Source: Boswellia sacra (taxonomy: Eukaryota > Streptophyta > Magnoliopsida > Sapindales > Burseraceae). Taken from it: DNA of 64,000 nt. Below, piece by piece: positions 36,048-47,926 of the stretch. The notes below the pieces were generated by a model. That model saw only the letters and a list, made by a program, of their open reading frames with translations. It did not search any database and was not told the origin of the DNA. Positions within the stretch are counted from its first letter, which is position 1. The number at the start of each line of letters is the position of its first letter. Location: positions 1 through 64,000 of the forward strand of contig SNVD02011092.1 in assembly GCA_013180625.2 (NCBI GenBank). Direction: 5' to 3'. The translations under genes were made by a program, and so were the position numbers.

Positions 36048-36320
36048 ATCATAGTCGAGGGGGAACAAGAATCGATTCATCGAGTGAGATCGCTCGACAA
36101 ATATGTCGTGTGTCGGATATATAAGATCGACTCTCGACATATTGAGGGGTCAGGTCGATTGTTGACAGAGTGTGTTGAGGCTTTGGTCGAGTGTCGAGTT
36201 AATGCATCGAGTGGAGTGTCGAATGTGTCGATTTTTGAATGTGCATTTTGTCGAGTTAATGTGTCAAGCGTCGAGCGTCAAGCGTTGAGTTATATTCCGT
36301 CAATATATGTCGAGCATTTT
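36048..36320. repeat. TCGACACT motif cluster (copy 2, left subterminal)
   Basis: Repeated GTCGAG, GTCGAGTGTCGAGT and TCGAGTGGAGTGTCGA on the + strand, mostly in one orientation. It lies between the left terminal repeat and the transposase gene, where transposase-binding or promoter sites would be expected. Confidence 0.8.
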
Positions 36321-36403
36321 GGCAAAATTGTCGTTCTTATGACCTATTTAAGCAATTTCGTAATGATTTTTTATCCACGAACCTTATATGATATGTCTTT
36401 ATC

Positions 36404-38423
36404 ATGCAGGATATGAAAACTTTACGCATACATACTCTATACAATGGTTCTTGGATTATGCAAGAGAATGGTGGTTATTTGTACATCGATGGAAGGGCAA
36501 AGCCATTGATAATTCATAGGTGTACTACTTATAATGAGTTGGTTGATTGTATTAGTATTGAAATGGGTTGGGATCTTCGTAAGCATAACATAAGTTTAGA
36601 GGTTCAATTTGTTTTTAAGGGTGTTCTGCCATTGCCGACTCCTATTGAGACTAATAAAGATGTCTCTTTTTTTATACAACATTGTTTGGAGGACCAATAG
36701 TCATATACACCATTAATTGTCAAAGTTGAAGATAGAGAGAAGCAAATACAGAGGTCAGGATCCGATGCAGTACGAAAGCGACAAAGATCTTCTCATCCCT
36801 CTTTGTTTCACTCAGTAAGTGGAAGAAACCAATTAAATGAGTCCACTCCTATTTGTGCAACCACAATTGAATGATGGCGTTGGCATTGACTTTGATCAAT
36901 ATTCAGGGCATGCAAGACATGAGTAAGTTGGGGTGTTAGGTGAAAATGAAGAAAGGGTGCCCCTGTTGATTTTATTGAGATTAGTATGTTATCTCGATAG
37001 CATTAGAGAGTTTGGGAGTTTAGGCAATATTGATGTTAATAATGCTAGTGATGATTTTAATGATGATGATAATAGTGGTGACGAAGATTATAATGATGGT
37101 AGTGATGATGTTAGTGAGCATGGTGACGACGAGAATGATGATTGCACTATTCGTATTAAAGATTTGGGTGAGGGTTTGAATGATTTTATTGTTGATGGAC
37201 AGAATGTAGATGGTTCGCATTTTGATAATGATGAATAGAAGGAGATTTTAAATGATGTGAACCATGATGTGCCGTTTACCATTCCTTCTCCAATTCACTC
37301 CACACCTACTCCTTCACTATATGGACATGAACAAGATCCGGTATTGAATAATGAGCCAAGAATGGATGCAAATTCTTACATCAAGAAGCTAATTTGGGCT
37401 TTGAAAATGACAACCATTAGGCTAACACATTCAGGGGGATGCCACCTGTTGTTCATTCATCATCCGCAGTTGACGAAGGTGCTTCATCGTTTATAATTGA
37501 TGGGATTGAGGTTACAGTTGGGCAAATGTTTAACAGTAAAACTGAGCTTCGTGAGAAGTTATCAAATTTGGCATTAAGACGCAACTTTGAATTCAAGGTG
37601 AGGAACTCTAACGCAACAAGGTCTGAGGTCGTATGTCATACTAAATCTTGTAAATGGCGTTTACGTGCCACAAAGGTAGCTGATTAATATTTCTTCCAAG
37701 TAAAAAAGTATAAGAACCATCACACATGTTCTGGAGCTGGACTTCACCCAAATCACAAACAGGCAACTGCACATGTCATTGACAAACATATTAAGAGCAA
37801 ATTCATTCAGGTATCAAGAATATATCATCCGAAGGATATTATGTTTGATGTTCACGAGTCATTGGGTTTTAATATCACATACAACAAGGCATGGAGGGCA
37901 AAGGAGGTAGCTTTATAAGAACTTCACGGATCTTATGAGGAATCATTCACACTACTCCCTTAATATATGTAAATGATTGAGAAAGCAAACCCGACGACCA
38001 AAATGACTTTAGAAACTTATGACAATAACCATTTTAGATACTTTTTCATGAGTATGGGGGCCTCTATTATCGAATTTGCATCATCAATTAGGTCAGTTAT
38101 CGCAGTTGATGGATCTTTTCTGAAAGGGAAATATGGAGGTACAATGTTTTTGGCTTCTTGTATGGATGGAAATAAACAAATATACCCATTAGCATTTGGA
38201 GTTAGGCATTTTGAAAATGATGACTTGTGGAACTGGTTCTGATCATCATCGTAGCATTGAACGAGCTGTTGTAAAAGTTTTTCCTCATGCACTGTATGGA
38301 TTGTGCACTTATCATCTGAAAGGTAGCTTGAGGGCCACGTTTAAGGACAAGACTTTGTTGGATATATACTTCTGAGTTGCAAGGACATATCACTGTGCTA
38401 ATTTCAACTATGATATCTAACAA
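36404..38423 (+). pseudogene. mudrA-like transposase, degenerate and 3'-truncated
   Basis: Pieces in order: 36,404-36,700, N-terminal domain (MKTLRIHTLYNGSWIMQENG, EMGWDLRKHNIS) as in plant MURA-like proteins; 36,933-37,238, an acidic Asp/Asn-rich stretch (NDDDNSGDEDYNDGSDD); 37,439-37,687, the MuDR DNA-binding domain (VGQMFNSKTELREKLSNLAL, VCHTKSCKWRLRA); then to 37,920 HHTCSGAGLHPNHKQATA and GFNITYNKAWRAKE with stops. 37,973-38,242 carries the MULE catalytic domain (IAVDGSFLKGKYGG, PLAFGV, NDDLWNWF). About 20 residues are deleted, then SDHHRSIERAV and GLCTYHLKGSL (second Asp region and C-X2-H motif). Everything after 38,423 is lost, including the third catalytic residue and any SWIM finger. 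Confidence 0.88.
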
Positions 38424-38449
38424 ATTGAATCGTATATGCTGAGATGGCC

Positions 38450-41400
38450 TCTTCCACCTGTGGAAGAACGTGATAAGCCCAAAGCTGTAATCCCATTCTT
38501 CATTGAAGTATCTTGTCCGTGAATGCCTTAATGTTCATGGAATGCCCTTCACTAAGAACTCCATGAACTTCAAACAATACACGTCGCATGCTCCTCCCCC
38601 AACCTTCTGCTATGGTACCTCAGACGAATCCTTGATGCGCTCAATGTCATACGTGGTTGCGGGGTAGTCAGGAAGACCATAAACCTCTATTGACACCATA
38701 TGTGGTATCATCTCTGCCGGGTGTCGGATTGTATCTCTCATTGTGTCGACGAAATTGTATGCAATGTATGAGTCGTATATGACTATCACACAATGATTCA
38801 AATCAACCTCGACTGCCACCTAATGTTCACTCCCGATGTTAACAGGGACATAGAGCTGAAAAGAAAATTGATAACATGGAAATCAATGACAATATTTTGA
38901 TTAAAACAGCACATGCTAACACATTGAGTATAAATGGACTCACCTTGTCCATATCGACCCATGGTTGTCCAATGAGGGGCATCTTCCCAAGTAGAAACTG
39001 GATAATATTTGACTCGTTCACCTATTCAATATCATCCAGTCTGTCTGAGAATCGTGTTCACAACGACTAAACTTTTAACTGTAATTTTATGAGTACGGTT
39101 AGCGAACTCTCGAACAGGCACATTGATGGAATCACAAAGAAATTATAATTTCATATGTTTTGCAAATACCTACCCAGAAAGTTGTGTCCAAGAAAGCAAA
39201 CCTCTGGACGACTCTAGCGCCCATATCACGAGCTCTACAGTGTAACGTCCACAAGTAGCTGTCAATATGCTGCATATAGTAATAGTAATCAATAAATATT
39301 GCAATAGTAGATTGTTCAGGAAGAGACGACAAGGAGTGAAACAAACCTCAGATACAAGCCACTCGGTCGGCGTGGTCAACATGATGAAGAACTCACGGCC
39401 AGATGCGCTGATGCCCAAGTCAACATCGCCCGATGCCTCGCTCATCCACATATCGAAGCTGAGGCAATCAGCATCTAGTGTGGGGGCATGTGGGTCAAAT
39501 TAGTGAAACCTGAGTCCACAGGATGCCACAGGATACATTGTTTGCATCCTGTGTCACCGCCTCCCAACACTAAAAAGTGGGCCCCTCTATAGGCTGAAGA
39601 ACTGGATCCTTTGGGGGCTGAACAACCGGGTCCTCTGGCTGTACATGTGGAACGTTAGAGGCTATCTCATGTGGCACGACCCTCGCTCTCTTTCTACTTG
39701 GTAGACTGATGAAGGGGCTCCGTTTATACTTTCCCGAAAATAGTCGTCGACCTCAAAGGGAAACGAAGCTCGTGGGAGCAACATCAACAGCACCAACACT
39801 CGTGTCCACAGGATTAGGTTCTTTTGCCTCTTGACCATCATCGTCATCGCCATACCATCATTCGAATCCTATATTACAGCAAACAATCACGACAGGTTAA
39901 GCGATGTGACATCATGAAAATCATTAATTACGTTATTAACTTATGCGACGTACTATAGCAACGTATCCAAAATGGCCACCCAGTAGCACAACAGCCTCAC
40001 GTAGAAGTACTATCTCCTCCCGCATATCCTTGTTCTCCGCCCGTAACATTGTTATCTCCTCTCAAAGTCCTACAAGCTCACGCAAAATTGTGCTCTCGAA
40101 CCCATCATGGAACGGATGCGGCTGTATATCGTTATCACAATGAACTTAGGAAAGCAACCAACTAGTAATGTAAACGAAAAAGTATATGAATGTAGATTTT
40201 CATTATATACCTTCAAGCTGGAAAGGACATTACGTATAGGAGGGGAAATGTCATGGTAGGTGGTCGTGCGGCCTGAAGGAAGAACTGAATCGCTTGTAGG
40301 ACCATAGATGTCGGACATGGTAGGTGCAAGACTGATAGGGGGATTGGCTGTGTCCCTGACTACTCCCACATCAGGTCTATCTAGGAAACTATGTCCAGCG
40401 GAATGAGTTCCTGATGGATCTTCATGACCATGACTCTCGTATGCAGGAGGTGTAGGATTAACGAGGGAAGTCGACAACGAAGATCGCACACGATCATCTA
40501 AAGGACTAGCTGCGTCGATGACTGGCCCTACATCAGGTCTAATAGGGGAACTCTGACCAGGAGTAGGTGGAGCTGATAGATCATTTGTGGGAAGTGGCTC
40601 AATCCTCTCATTGGATAGTAAAGGAGCATCTACAGATACCGCCCATGCTACATGTGCACTTCTCTAGATACCACCTACTATAGCAATCTTAATATACCAA
40701 TTAGTGGTTTGTTCCATCTCAGATGGCTCCAAAACGATGAGTGGACGAGCCTGCATCATCAAATAGGTTATCAAATTAAACAGTGATTTGTTGTGATCGA
40801 TAACAGGAAAAACACTCAGTGGAACCTGACATACCCTCCTCCTAACCAACATGACAGTGCATTTGACGATGTCCTCTGACGAGGTTTTTTGTGTCTCCCA
40901 CTTCAACAAGTGCAATATCCTCTCCACAAACACTTCGTCTGCTGGCCCATATGTTACACCAATGTACGACACGGCCTCATACAACCAAATCTTAATAACA
41001 TAAGGGTTTTTTAGTGACAATAGGTATTTTAAAATGTAATTCAAAAAAAACTAATAAATACGTCCAACATTTGTTATTCAGTATGTACCTGAATAGCGTA
41101 GGGGCACCCTTCTAAGTTATATGTCTCGTAATGCTTCCCTTTCCCCATCGTCTTCTTCTTCTTCGCTTCCGCTCGTTTCTTATACTTTTCCAACCTCCCA
41201 TCCAAAGCTTTTTTTTATCCCTTTAAGTGTCTTATCGTAAGACACTGAACTCTATGGATAAACGTTAAAACCATCCAATGTGTTGACAAAATTCAACCAC
41301 TTACGGGAGACATATCGGCGTCGATCTCATCCCATGAAAAATAGCTCGAGCACGTAATACAAGGCTAGCTTTATAACATCTTCGTCTAATATAGCTGACA

Positions 41401-41980
41401 CATATAATGCCCGAAGTCTTGGATAGAAATGCATGAGATCCATGTCCTGACCCCCAAAGTACGTATCCAACAAATGGCACAGATTCAAGACATTCGGTAT
41501 TAGTGGCACCGGGGTAGCAAATTTCAAACCAGTCACCAAATCGAACTCGTGCATAGAAAAAAGAATTAGTCTTCCTGGAAAGAAGAAAAAAACATAAGAT
41601 GCCAATAATGGTAAAAAAGAAAAATACAACGATCAAATGCTAAAAAAAAAAATTAGTTAATTACGTTGTAGTTCAAAGACCATATTTTTACCTTCAATAA
41701 GGAACCACATCTGTTCATCGTACCCCACTGTGTGTTAACCTCCCACTCAAACACATTATGCATCAACTAAGACAGAAAGGACGACTCTTGAATGTCTAGG
41801 AGAAACCCAAAACATGTATTATGAAACATGTTTTGTTGCCTCTCATTCAAGTTTGCACGAATCCATTCTATACAGTCCAAACTGGCTAAATTTGTGATAA
41901 TCGCATGGTAACGCTCATCATACGGAGTCTTCAGGGTCAAGGAGAGTTCAAATTCATTTGCCATTTGCTTCAACCTGCAA
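38450..41980 (-). pseudogene. MULE-borne Ulp1-like (C48) cysteine protease with DUF1985-like N-terminus, degenerate
   Basis: Read right to left. 41,767-41,973 has LNERQQNMFHNTCFGFLLDI; 41,327-41,629 has SMHEFDLVTGLKFATPVPLI and HFYPRLRALYV, a DUF1985-type domain. 40,664-41,044 has VIKIWLYEAVSYIGVTYGP and FVERILHLLKWE. A Ser/Pro-rich linker follows at 40,070-40,489. 39,170-39,344 has HIDSYLWTLHCRARDMGARV and RFAFLDTTFW. The C48 core lies at 38,520-38,850: IGSEH (His), a stop in place of the usual Trp, VDLNHCVIVIYDS (Asp), then QKVGGGACDVYCLKF with the catalytic Gln and Cys. So His, Asp and Cys are all recognisable, but at least two in-frame stops and shifts inactivate it. Such genes deconjugate SUMO-like modifiers in their active form; their role in MULEs is unknown. 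Confidence 0.8.
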
Positions 41981-42057
41981 AAAAAAAAAGTACGTTATAG
42001 TTAAATATGATGAAAAAAGACAAAAAATAAGGCTAAAACATGCAATTTGTTAAATCG

Positions 42058-42730
42058 CTCGACATAACTCGACAGAAGACGACAAGCTTGATAGAGCTCG
42101 AATAGAGAAACTGACGAACTCCATCGAATGTCTGAAGAAACTTATGTCGTATTCTTGGAACTGACATACGCGAGGTCAGACATCTGACAATTCGACTATG
42201 TCAGATGTCGACCTTGTCGAGTGTCAGATTCAGAATCCAACAAAGTATACTCTTAGGATTCGTCTCCCTGGCTTCAAATCACATCGGATTTTGTAATCGA
42301 CACTCGATGTAAGTGTTTTCAAAGGCATCCAAAGCCCATGAAATCGACACTCGACGCCATAATTACATGTCGTCGAGTGTTAGAGACATGGTTTTGGTGC
42401 ACCAGATGTCGGTTTACATGAAACCGACACTCGATGAAAGTGAAAATAAGTTCGTCGATAAAATGTGTCCAGTCCCATTGGATGCATCAACCGACACTCG
42501 CTATCAGGGCATTTACATAAAATCGACACTCGACATTCCCAATTACATCAATGTCGAGTGTCGAAGACAAGGTTTCAATACACCCAGATATCGGTTTACA
42601 CGAAACTGACACTCGATGTCTTCAAAAATGCCCTGATGGCGAGTGTCGGTTGATGCATTCGACGAGACTCGACACGTTTTGTTGAGTATCGAGTAAAGAC
42701 CGACACTTGCCATCGTCTTTGTCATGACGA
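42058..42730. repeat. TCGACACT motif cluster (copy 3, right subterminal)
   Basis: About 650 bp with many copies of ATCGACACTCGA, ATGTCGAGTGTCGA, AACCGACACTCGATG and CGAGTGTCGGTTGATGCAT in both orientations. Includes a local duplication of GAAACCGACACTCGATG-type segments (42,419-42,520 and 42,600-42,700). Confidence 0.85.
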
Positions 42731-43227
42731 AACTTGTCAGTTTCCTCCGTTTTTACACACATCAAACCAAAAAAACATCCAAATCACACTTCATGTAGCC
42801 CACAAACACAGAATGAGTACAAAATACGATTGGAAACTCAAATCTCTAAATCTAGCCCAAATCCCTAATTAATTCAAATGTGTAAATTTCCTATATACAT
42901 CTCTATTCCTTCGAGTTATACCTAATTTAAACGTTATTTTCAATCTTCATAAGGTGAATATCACTTTAAACGATCAAGAAAACAAGCAAAAATTTTTTTA
43001 AAAAACCAAATACTAACTCACCCGAACCGAATGCTCTTGCTTCTCCCCTCGTTCCTTTTGCTTTGATTGAGTTAGGTTCCTCGTTCCTCTTATTATATGT
43101 TCACAGTGCTACATTTCAGACTATGTTTTGGACAGTGTCGAGAGGTATTGGAAGCTCAACAACACACGATTATGGAATAGGAAGAGGTAAGTAGAGGAAA
43201 AAGGAAAATAAAGGGTGTTAGTAATAA

Positions 43228-43349
43228 ATTGAATTCCTAAGGATATTTTCGTCATTTTACAAAGAATGTATCTATGACATTAAAAGTTATCAAGATGTGT
43301 CTATATTTCTTTTTAAACTCCTAATTTTATCTATTTTTTTGATTTTTCC
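43228..43349. repeat. MULE right terminal inverted repeat
   Basis: Reverse complement of the left end, with about 15-20% divergence by eye. It ends GATTTTTCC and is followed by the duplication TATTTTTTA. Confidence 0.8.
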
Positions 43350-43358
43350 TATTTTTTA

Positions 43359-43861
43359 TTTTTTACGATGAAGTAACCATCCATTGATAAAAAAGGAGAA
43401 AAATCCGTTGCCCAGTGTATGTCTTGACTTTTAAGGTTCTCAAGGAGCTTCAGTTGTGGTTTCAATTTGCGGAGTTGGATGAATTTAGAAGCAAAAAGAA
43501 AATCTGGAATTTGGTATGAATGGCTTGATTTTTGGGTGCTAAGACATGTTTGATTATCGAGAAGGAGAGGAAAAAAATAATTTCATATTTTTAATTAATT
43601 TGAAAATATTTTTATTATTTTATCTTTTCATCGATGACTACCATACCTCTAGGATATTTGTTTCCTTTTAATGCTTTTTAACTTTTTTATTATTCTATCA
43701 TCCATTGAAATGATTATTATTTTTCCTTAATATTTGGACATATAAATATTTTTGCGGGGTCTCACAAGAAAACAGAAGCGGAGATGACATATTTAATTTT
43801 TTACAACAAAAGAAACCTTATTGATACATCATATGTTGGATAACAAGATAATATTTAGTAT
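43359..43861. other. intergenic stretch without gene
   Basis: AT-rich, no recognisable protein or transposon end. Confidence 0.35.
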
Positions 43862-44030
43862 CTTCATTGTATCACTGATGTGATATAGTCGATTAATCAA
43901 AAAAGAGTTAAGTGAATCATTATATTATAAATAATAATATACATAATATCATAAGAGTTATGATACTGTTGATATTACTATTTTACTTAACTCTACTGAT
44001 CAATTGGATATACGATTAACGTGATACAAG
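43862..44030. mobile_element. small foldback element
   Basis: Arms of about 50 bp: left TTGTATCAC ... AAGAGTTAAGT, right ACTTAACTCTAC ... GTGATACAA, around an AT-rich centre. No coding capacity; the target duplication is not clear. Confidence 0.6.
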
Positions 44031-44248
44031 GGAGGTAATGAAACTCTCTCGTTGGATGATTCTGTTAAAAAAAGTTCCGAACCTCTATAAATGTCATTTC
44101 AAAGTTTCGAAACTTGAAATGTCATTTTCAAATTTCCGAAGCTCTATGGACGTCATTTTCAAATATCCGAACCTTTAAATGTCATTTTGAAATTTGCAAG
44201 TGTCTTACAGTGCGGCATAAAAGTAAATAAAGACCTAGGAATTTTCAT

Positions 44249-45071
44249 TAGGGGTCTGCATATGGTGTGGTATCGCTATACCCTTACCATACCCTACATA
44301 GGTCGGATTTTAGATTTTTATACCATACCATACCATTCTTGAATACAATACCATACCACATCCCCCCTTTGTAGGGTAAAAGCGGGTATGGTATTTTTGG
44401 GTAGTTGACCAAATTGATCAAAATTTAGATAATATTTTACCATGTATTTTTAATTATTTTAAAGTTTATTTATAGCTTTTTTTTTTGAAGATTTTGACAC
44501 TTTGAGTTCTTATTTTGACATTGTTTAATATTATGATTCATAAAGTTTGTATTAAATAAAAAAATCAAGCAATTACATATCCTTAACAATACAAATAATC
44601 AAGTAACTATATATTCTATAACAACACAAATAAACAAGTAAAACATCGTATCTATAACAATACAAAAATATCATGTTACTACATATTCTATAACAACACA
44701 AATATTCAAGCAATTACATTATCTACTACTTCAAAATTCAAGCAAAATAATAGAGGGTGAGGGATTTAGGGTTACTCTTTTCATTGTATACTCTATTAGT
44801 GTATATAACACTCACACATACAAATTATACATAACCAATTATAAATTGACACGTGGCATAATTTTTATTTTTTTAAAAGAAGTATAGTATGGTATGATAT
44901 TTTCGGGTTTTTACAAAAATACCCGCCACCATACCATACCATACCATGGGGGGTTTTCAAAATCTTTACCATACCACACCCTATATTTTTTTTATACCCT
45001 ACCCTACCTCCACCATATCTTGACGGGTATATCGGGTTCGGACGGGTGGGCGGGTACCATGCACACCCCTA
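44249..45071. mobile_element. non-autonomous hAT-type element
   Basis: 823 bp flanked by a perfect 8-bp duplication ATTTTCAT (44,241-44,248 and 45,072-45,079). Terminal inverted repeats: left TAGGGGTCTGCAT, right (complement) TAGGGGTGTGCAT. Both subterminal zones contain multiple ACCATACCATACC repeats. The 8-bp duplication and short termini fit the hAT superfamily. No transposase. Confidence 0.88.
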
Positions 45072-45171
45072 ATTTTCATCATCTCTTGACTGAAGTGAAG
45101 GGTACCCTTGTTCCTGGTATTATCAACTGAGTTCCAGATCTAGCTCAGGTAGCAGGTTGATGAGAAAGACG

Positions 45172-46193
45172 TCGACCCCATTTCTCCACTCTTTATTTCA
45201 CCCTATGAAAGGCAGATCGAGGGTTTTTTTGCTCACCCTTTTTTTTCTCTATGTTTGTTGCTGAAGACTGGTGAGTTATTCATGGCTCTTTTTTTTTTTA
45301 AATTAAGAAATCCATTTGGTTTAGATGTATGAAGTTTTTGTTGTACTATGTTTCTTGGTCTCTCTTATTTGTTGCTGGGAAACTGAGTTAAGAGGTAAAA
45401 ACCAAAAAAAAAAAAAGGAACTCTTATGAATATTTTGGTAGTGTGCAAGAGGGGATTTGCAGTATCCCCAAAAAAAAGGAAGAATTAGAAATAATTTATA
45501 ACTGCCACTGCTATAAAAAATTAATAGTGTTATATTTGTTTCGTTAAAAGTCACTCAATCCTTCACTTCTAATAAGTCTAACAATCATTCTTTAACTTCC
45601 TTTTTTCGCTATTAACTTTTCGCAATAATTCTTAAAATCAAACGTATTTTAACACTTAGAACTTTGAAATTCTTGCCTGATAAAGAACAAAACATTAAAA
45701 AAAATAAATTTTTTAATTCAAATATTTCTTTTATGATATTAATTCAAATCAGATAAAAAATCTGTTTTATGTATAAAGTCTTTAAGAAAATAATTCCAAT
45801 CACTTCTTTATTAAATTTTTGTAGCAACTTTTATTTTTATATGCAATTTTCCTCAATAAATAAATAAATAAACACAAAACACTTGAATGATATTCTTTTT
45901 AACTTCTTGATTTGCAATTTGTTTCGTGTTGTGTCTAACGCATGAAAAAAAAATTTGTTAAGTAAATGTATAAAAAAAATGAAAAAGCAAAAAATCCAAC
46001 CGAGTCAACCCAGTCTATATAAACCCGTGGATCCGCCCTTGGTCTTGTGCTGGATAAATATAATGGGTGAAGAAGAAAAATACAAAAGAACAAATAAGGA
46101 TATTCATGGGAAGTGCTGTGGTGCACCCGGATAATGAGAAGAGGGTGCACATACTCCAGGTGCACCCTAGCTGAACCCGATATTGATAGAGGA
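45172..46193. repeat. segmental duplication block 1, copy a
   Basis: Nearly the same sequence recurs at about 57,490-58,500. It contains poly-T tracts, TTGTTGCTGAAGACTGGTGA, and near the end a GGTGCACCCGGATAATGAGA segment with short GGTGCACC/GGTGCACC repeats. No gene recognised. Confidence 0.8.
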
Positions 46194-46516
46194 TTTATAA
46201 TTGTTATTGGTTTGGGCTTATTTGCACTCTGAAAATTGCTTTATACACCCACAATTCAATAAAAAAGTTTGTTATTATTTAATCCTTGATCAAATTTACC
46301 CATTTAGACAATTCTTTTTCATCGTCTTCTTTCTTCGATCTAACAAGATGCCTTAATTATAAAGAAAATTAAGCACACAGTAAAATATAAAACTTATGGA
46401 GCTTATAGTTTTGATGCTTTGTGTTATGTTATTCATATACTTTCAAAGAACTTTTTGAATCCAAAATCATGCCTCTTCTTTTTTTTTTTTTTTGGGAAAA
46501 AGCCAATGTATATTGA
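46194..46516. other. short intergenic stretch absent from the second copy
   Basis: No gene seen. It is part of the 7.6 kb (46,194-53,773) missing from the duplicate at 58,500. Confidence 0.4.
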
Positions 46517-46525
46517 ATTAATATA

Positions 46526-47374
46526 GGAAAATTGAGAAAATAGACAAAATTAGGGGCCCTTGATGAAAAATAGACACATCCTGAAAAATTTTCATGCCAT
46601 ATACACTTTCTTGACAAAAAGACCCAATTACCCTTATGTATTCAATTTTTTCCAAAGCCTTATTTCTCTCTCTTCAGACGACCGAAACCCATCTCCCTCT
46701 CTTCAGATTTGATTTAATTTCTAGGGAATTTGAATTCGAGATTTAAGTTTCTGAAGGATTTGTGAACTTATTTAAGGATAAATCGAGCGTTATAATGTGA
46801 TTTTTGTGGGTTAATGCGTGTGAAAACCAATGAATCAAGTTATGAATCCAGTGTTATATTGCGAAGAAGAAGACACTCGACACTTGAAAACAACCTGTCG
46901 AGTCCTGTCGAGTTATGTAATGTCGAGTGTCGAGTGTTTTTCGAGTGGTGAATGTCGAGTGTCCAGTGTTTGTCGAGTGGTGAATGTCGAGTGTCGAGTG
47001 TTTGTCGAGTGGTGAAATGTCGTTTGTCGAGTGGTGAAATGTGTAGTGTCGAGTGTCGGATATTTATCGAGTGTCCAGTTGTGTCGGATAAAAGGTAGTG
47101 TCGAGTGTCGGATTAATATGTCCTCGAAAATAGACTATTATCGAGAATCCGATACGACTCGACACGGCTCGACACATACGTGTCATTTCTTTTTAGTCCC
47201 TATAGTTTGTTATTTGACAATTTCATCCCCAAAAAGAGTTGTGCCAGATGAAACTAATTTCAAAGGGTATTTGAGTCTTTTTGTCAAGAAAGTGTCTATG
47301 ACAAGAAAATTTTTCAGAATGTATCCATTTTTCAATGAGACCCCCTAATTTTTGTCTATTTTCTCAATTTTCCC
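46526..47374. mobile_element. 849-bp non-autonomous MULE with TCGACACT array
   Basis: Perfect 9-bp duplication ATTAATATA (46,517-46,525 and 47,375-47,383). Terminal inverted repeats of over 100 bp: left GGAAAATTGAGAAAATAGAC, right ...TCTATTTTCTCAATTTTCCC. The ends are clearly related to those of the 7.8-kb MULE at 35,562 (same ATAGACAAAATTA, ATAGACACATCC, CACTTTCTT order). The interior is mostly the TCGACACT array, with no transposase. It is a deletion derivative or relative mobilised by the larger family. Confidence 0.92.
46868..47185. repeat. TCGACACT motif cluster (copy 4)
   Basis: Tandem run of GTCGAGTGTCGAGTGTTTGT / CGAGTGGTGAATGTCGAGTG units of about 35 bp (46,920-47,045). It is followed by TCGAGTGTCGGAT and GACTCGACACGGCTCGACAC. 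It takes up most of the interior of the 849-bp MULE. Confidence 0.9.
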
Positions 47375-47383
47375 ATTAATATA

Positions 47384-47921
47384 TGAGAAATATACGGTGT
47401 GTGTGATAATGGTTATGGAAAAAAAATTTGTAGAAAGCTGGTCTTTTATTGTAGTTCGGTTTATGATAAGAATAGGCCTAGACAATTTCCGGTGATGCCT
47501 CATCATTGGATTGGGCAAACTTGTTTGTGCAGGTCCTGTTTATAAAACCACCACATAGTAATCTTCGAGAGATGCAGAGTAGAAGTCAATATTTGCATGA
47601 ATAAATAAGAAAATGAATAAAATGGGGAATGGTAGTTGATATTCAGTAGATTTTTGTAGATTTACAAGGAACTATCAAAATTGAAGAATAAAAAGTATTT
47701 AATTAGGGTTAAGCTTGGTGTTTTTATGGGTTTATACAATAAAAATCTTGCATTGAAATTTTTAGAATGAGTATATTGATAAATGAGTGTTGATGATTGT
47801 TATTATATTTATATTAAACTTATTATTATTATTACGAAAATGCATCGGCTCTTACTTTACTAGGAATCTTAATCTTTAAAACACGTGATTTATTAAGATT
47901 ATGATATCATTTATTTCCTAT
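47384..47921. other. intergenic stretch without gene
   Basis: AT-rich sequence, no recognisable feature. Confidence 0.35.
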
Positions 47922-47926
47922 AGCTT

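Larger units (their letters stand above)
35562..43349. mobile_element. full-length but decayed Mutator-like element with mudrA and Ulp1-like genes
   Basis: 7,788 bp flanked by a perfect 9-bp duplication TATTTTTTA (35,553-35,561 and 43,350-43,358). Terminal inverted repeats of about 125 bp: left GGAAAAATTGAAAAAATAGA, right end ...GATTTTTCC, sharing ATAGA(C/T)AAAATTA, ATAGACACATC-type and TTTGTAAAATGAC segments. Immediately inside each end is an array of TCGACACT motifs. A mudrA-like transposase lies on + (36,404-38,423) and an Ulp1-like protease gene on - (38,450-41,980), converging. Known: plant MULE families carrying Ulp1-like genes exist (Kaonashi-type and others). Both genes have multiple stops, so this copy is dead. 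Confidence 0.88.

Noticed and set aside
37020..37282. Minus-strand frames rich in Ile/Thr or Ser
   Set aside because: They are shadows of the acidic Asp/Asn-rich stretch of the mudrA-like gene on the + strand.
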